From NCBI GenBank assembly GCA_016288295.1, contig JAEEYV010000022.1:1-32035 (forward strand): a stretch of DNA of 32,035 bases, given 5' to 3'. Of this stretch, positions 32,026 to 32,035 are shown in pieces. The notes beneath the pieces are model-generated. The model did not search any database. It was not told where the DNA came from and saw nothing but the letters and a program-made list of their open reading frames with translations. This DNA is from Alphaproteobacteria bacterium (GTDB taxonomy: Bacteria > Pseudomonadota > Alphaproteobacteria > RF32 > CAG-239). The position numbers and the translations under genes were made by a program. Each line of letters begins with the position of its first letter. The first letter of the stretch is position 1.

Positions 32026-32035
32026 TTAAATTAAG

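Noticed and set aside
1..32035. CRISPR array, prophage or insertion sequence
   Set aside because: I saw no regularly spaced repeats, transposase or integrase frames, or phage structural genes on either strand.

Overview
The window is about 32 kb of compact, low-GC bacterial chromosome with few gaps, frequent start/stop overlaps and clear sigma70-type promoters. The gene content points to an alphaproteobacterium: GapR (DUF2312) divergent from pyk, an AmgK/MurU-type cell-wall recycling protein, a split pntAA-pntAB-pntB transhydrogenase, and the rpmH-rnpA-yidD-yidC-engB block. The low GC suggests a host-associated lineage; that placement is inference, and I cannot name a genus. I see no phage, insertion sequence or CRISPR array.

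Layout. (1) 1-4422, plus strand: the end of rplI with its terminator, then rpmH, rnpA, yidD, yidC, engB and a TrpF-like barrel gene of unknown role. (2) 4423-6766: an accessory island holding a secreted orphan protein with its own promoter and a very strong terminator, a tRNA-Arg remnant, tRNA-Arg(ACG) on the minus strand, a nested hairpin and a coiled-coil lipoprotein. (3) 6770-11135, minus strand: the rod-shape operon mreC-mreD-mrdA-mrdB, without mreB. (4) 11246-15329: htpG (minus, heat-shock-type promoter), a 2[4Fe-4S] ferredoxin (plus), pyk (minus) and gapR (plus). (5) 15324-19006: a two-subunit chromate-type transporter (minus), divergent from pntAA-pntAB-pntB (plus). (6) 18995-23609: an HExxH membrane protein in an operon with a TetR regulator, a divergent exported protein plus Mur-ligase pair, a second HExxH membrane protein and a small acidic protein. 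(7) 23606-30050, minus strand: a five-gene operon of HAD phosphatase, rlmB, ABC ATPase, a giant fused ABC permease/GldG/DUF4340 protein and a cation-diffusion transporter. (8) 30137-32025, plus strand: a fused AmgK-MurU enzyme and tRNA-Tyr(GTA).

Envelope biology is the common thread: YidC/YidD insertion, MreCD-PBP2-RodA elongation, a MurC/Mpl-like ligase, AmgK-MurU recycling, and exported proteins and membrane proteases of unknown role. The most unusual items are the 1154-residue fused ABC protein, the AmgK-MurU fusion, the paired HExxH membrane proteins around a TetR/Mur-ligase locus with a candidate operator, and the orphan secreted gene that looks imported from Bacteroidota. I did not find a wholly new defence or mobile system. 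All gaps over 150 bases (335-497, 5454-5662) are described in the features; no gap exceeds 300 bases without a feature.
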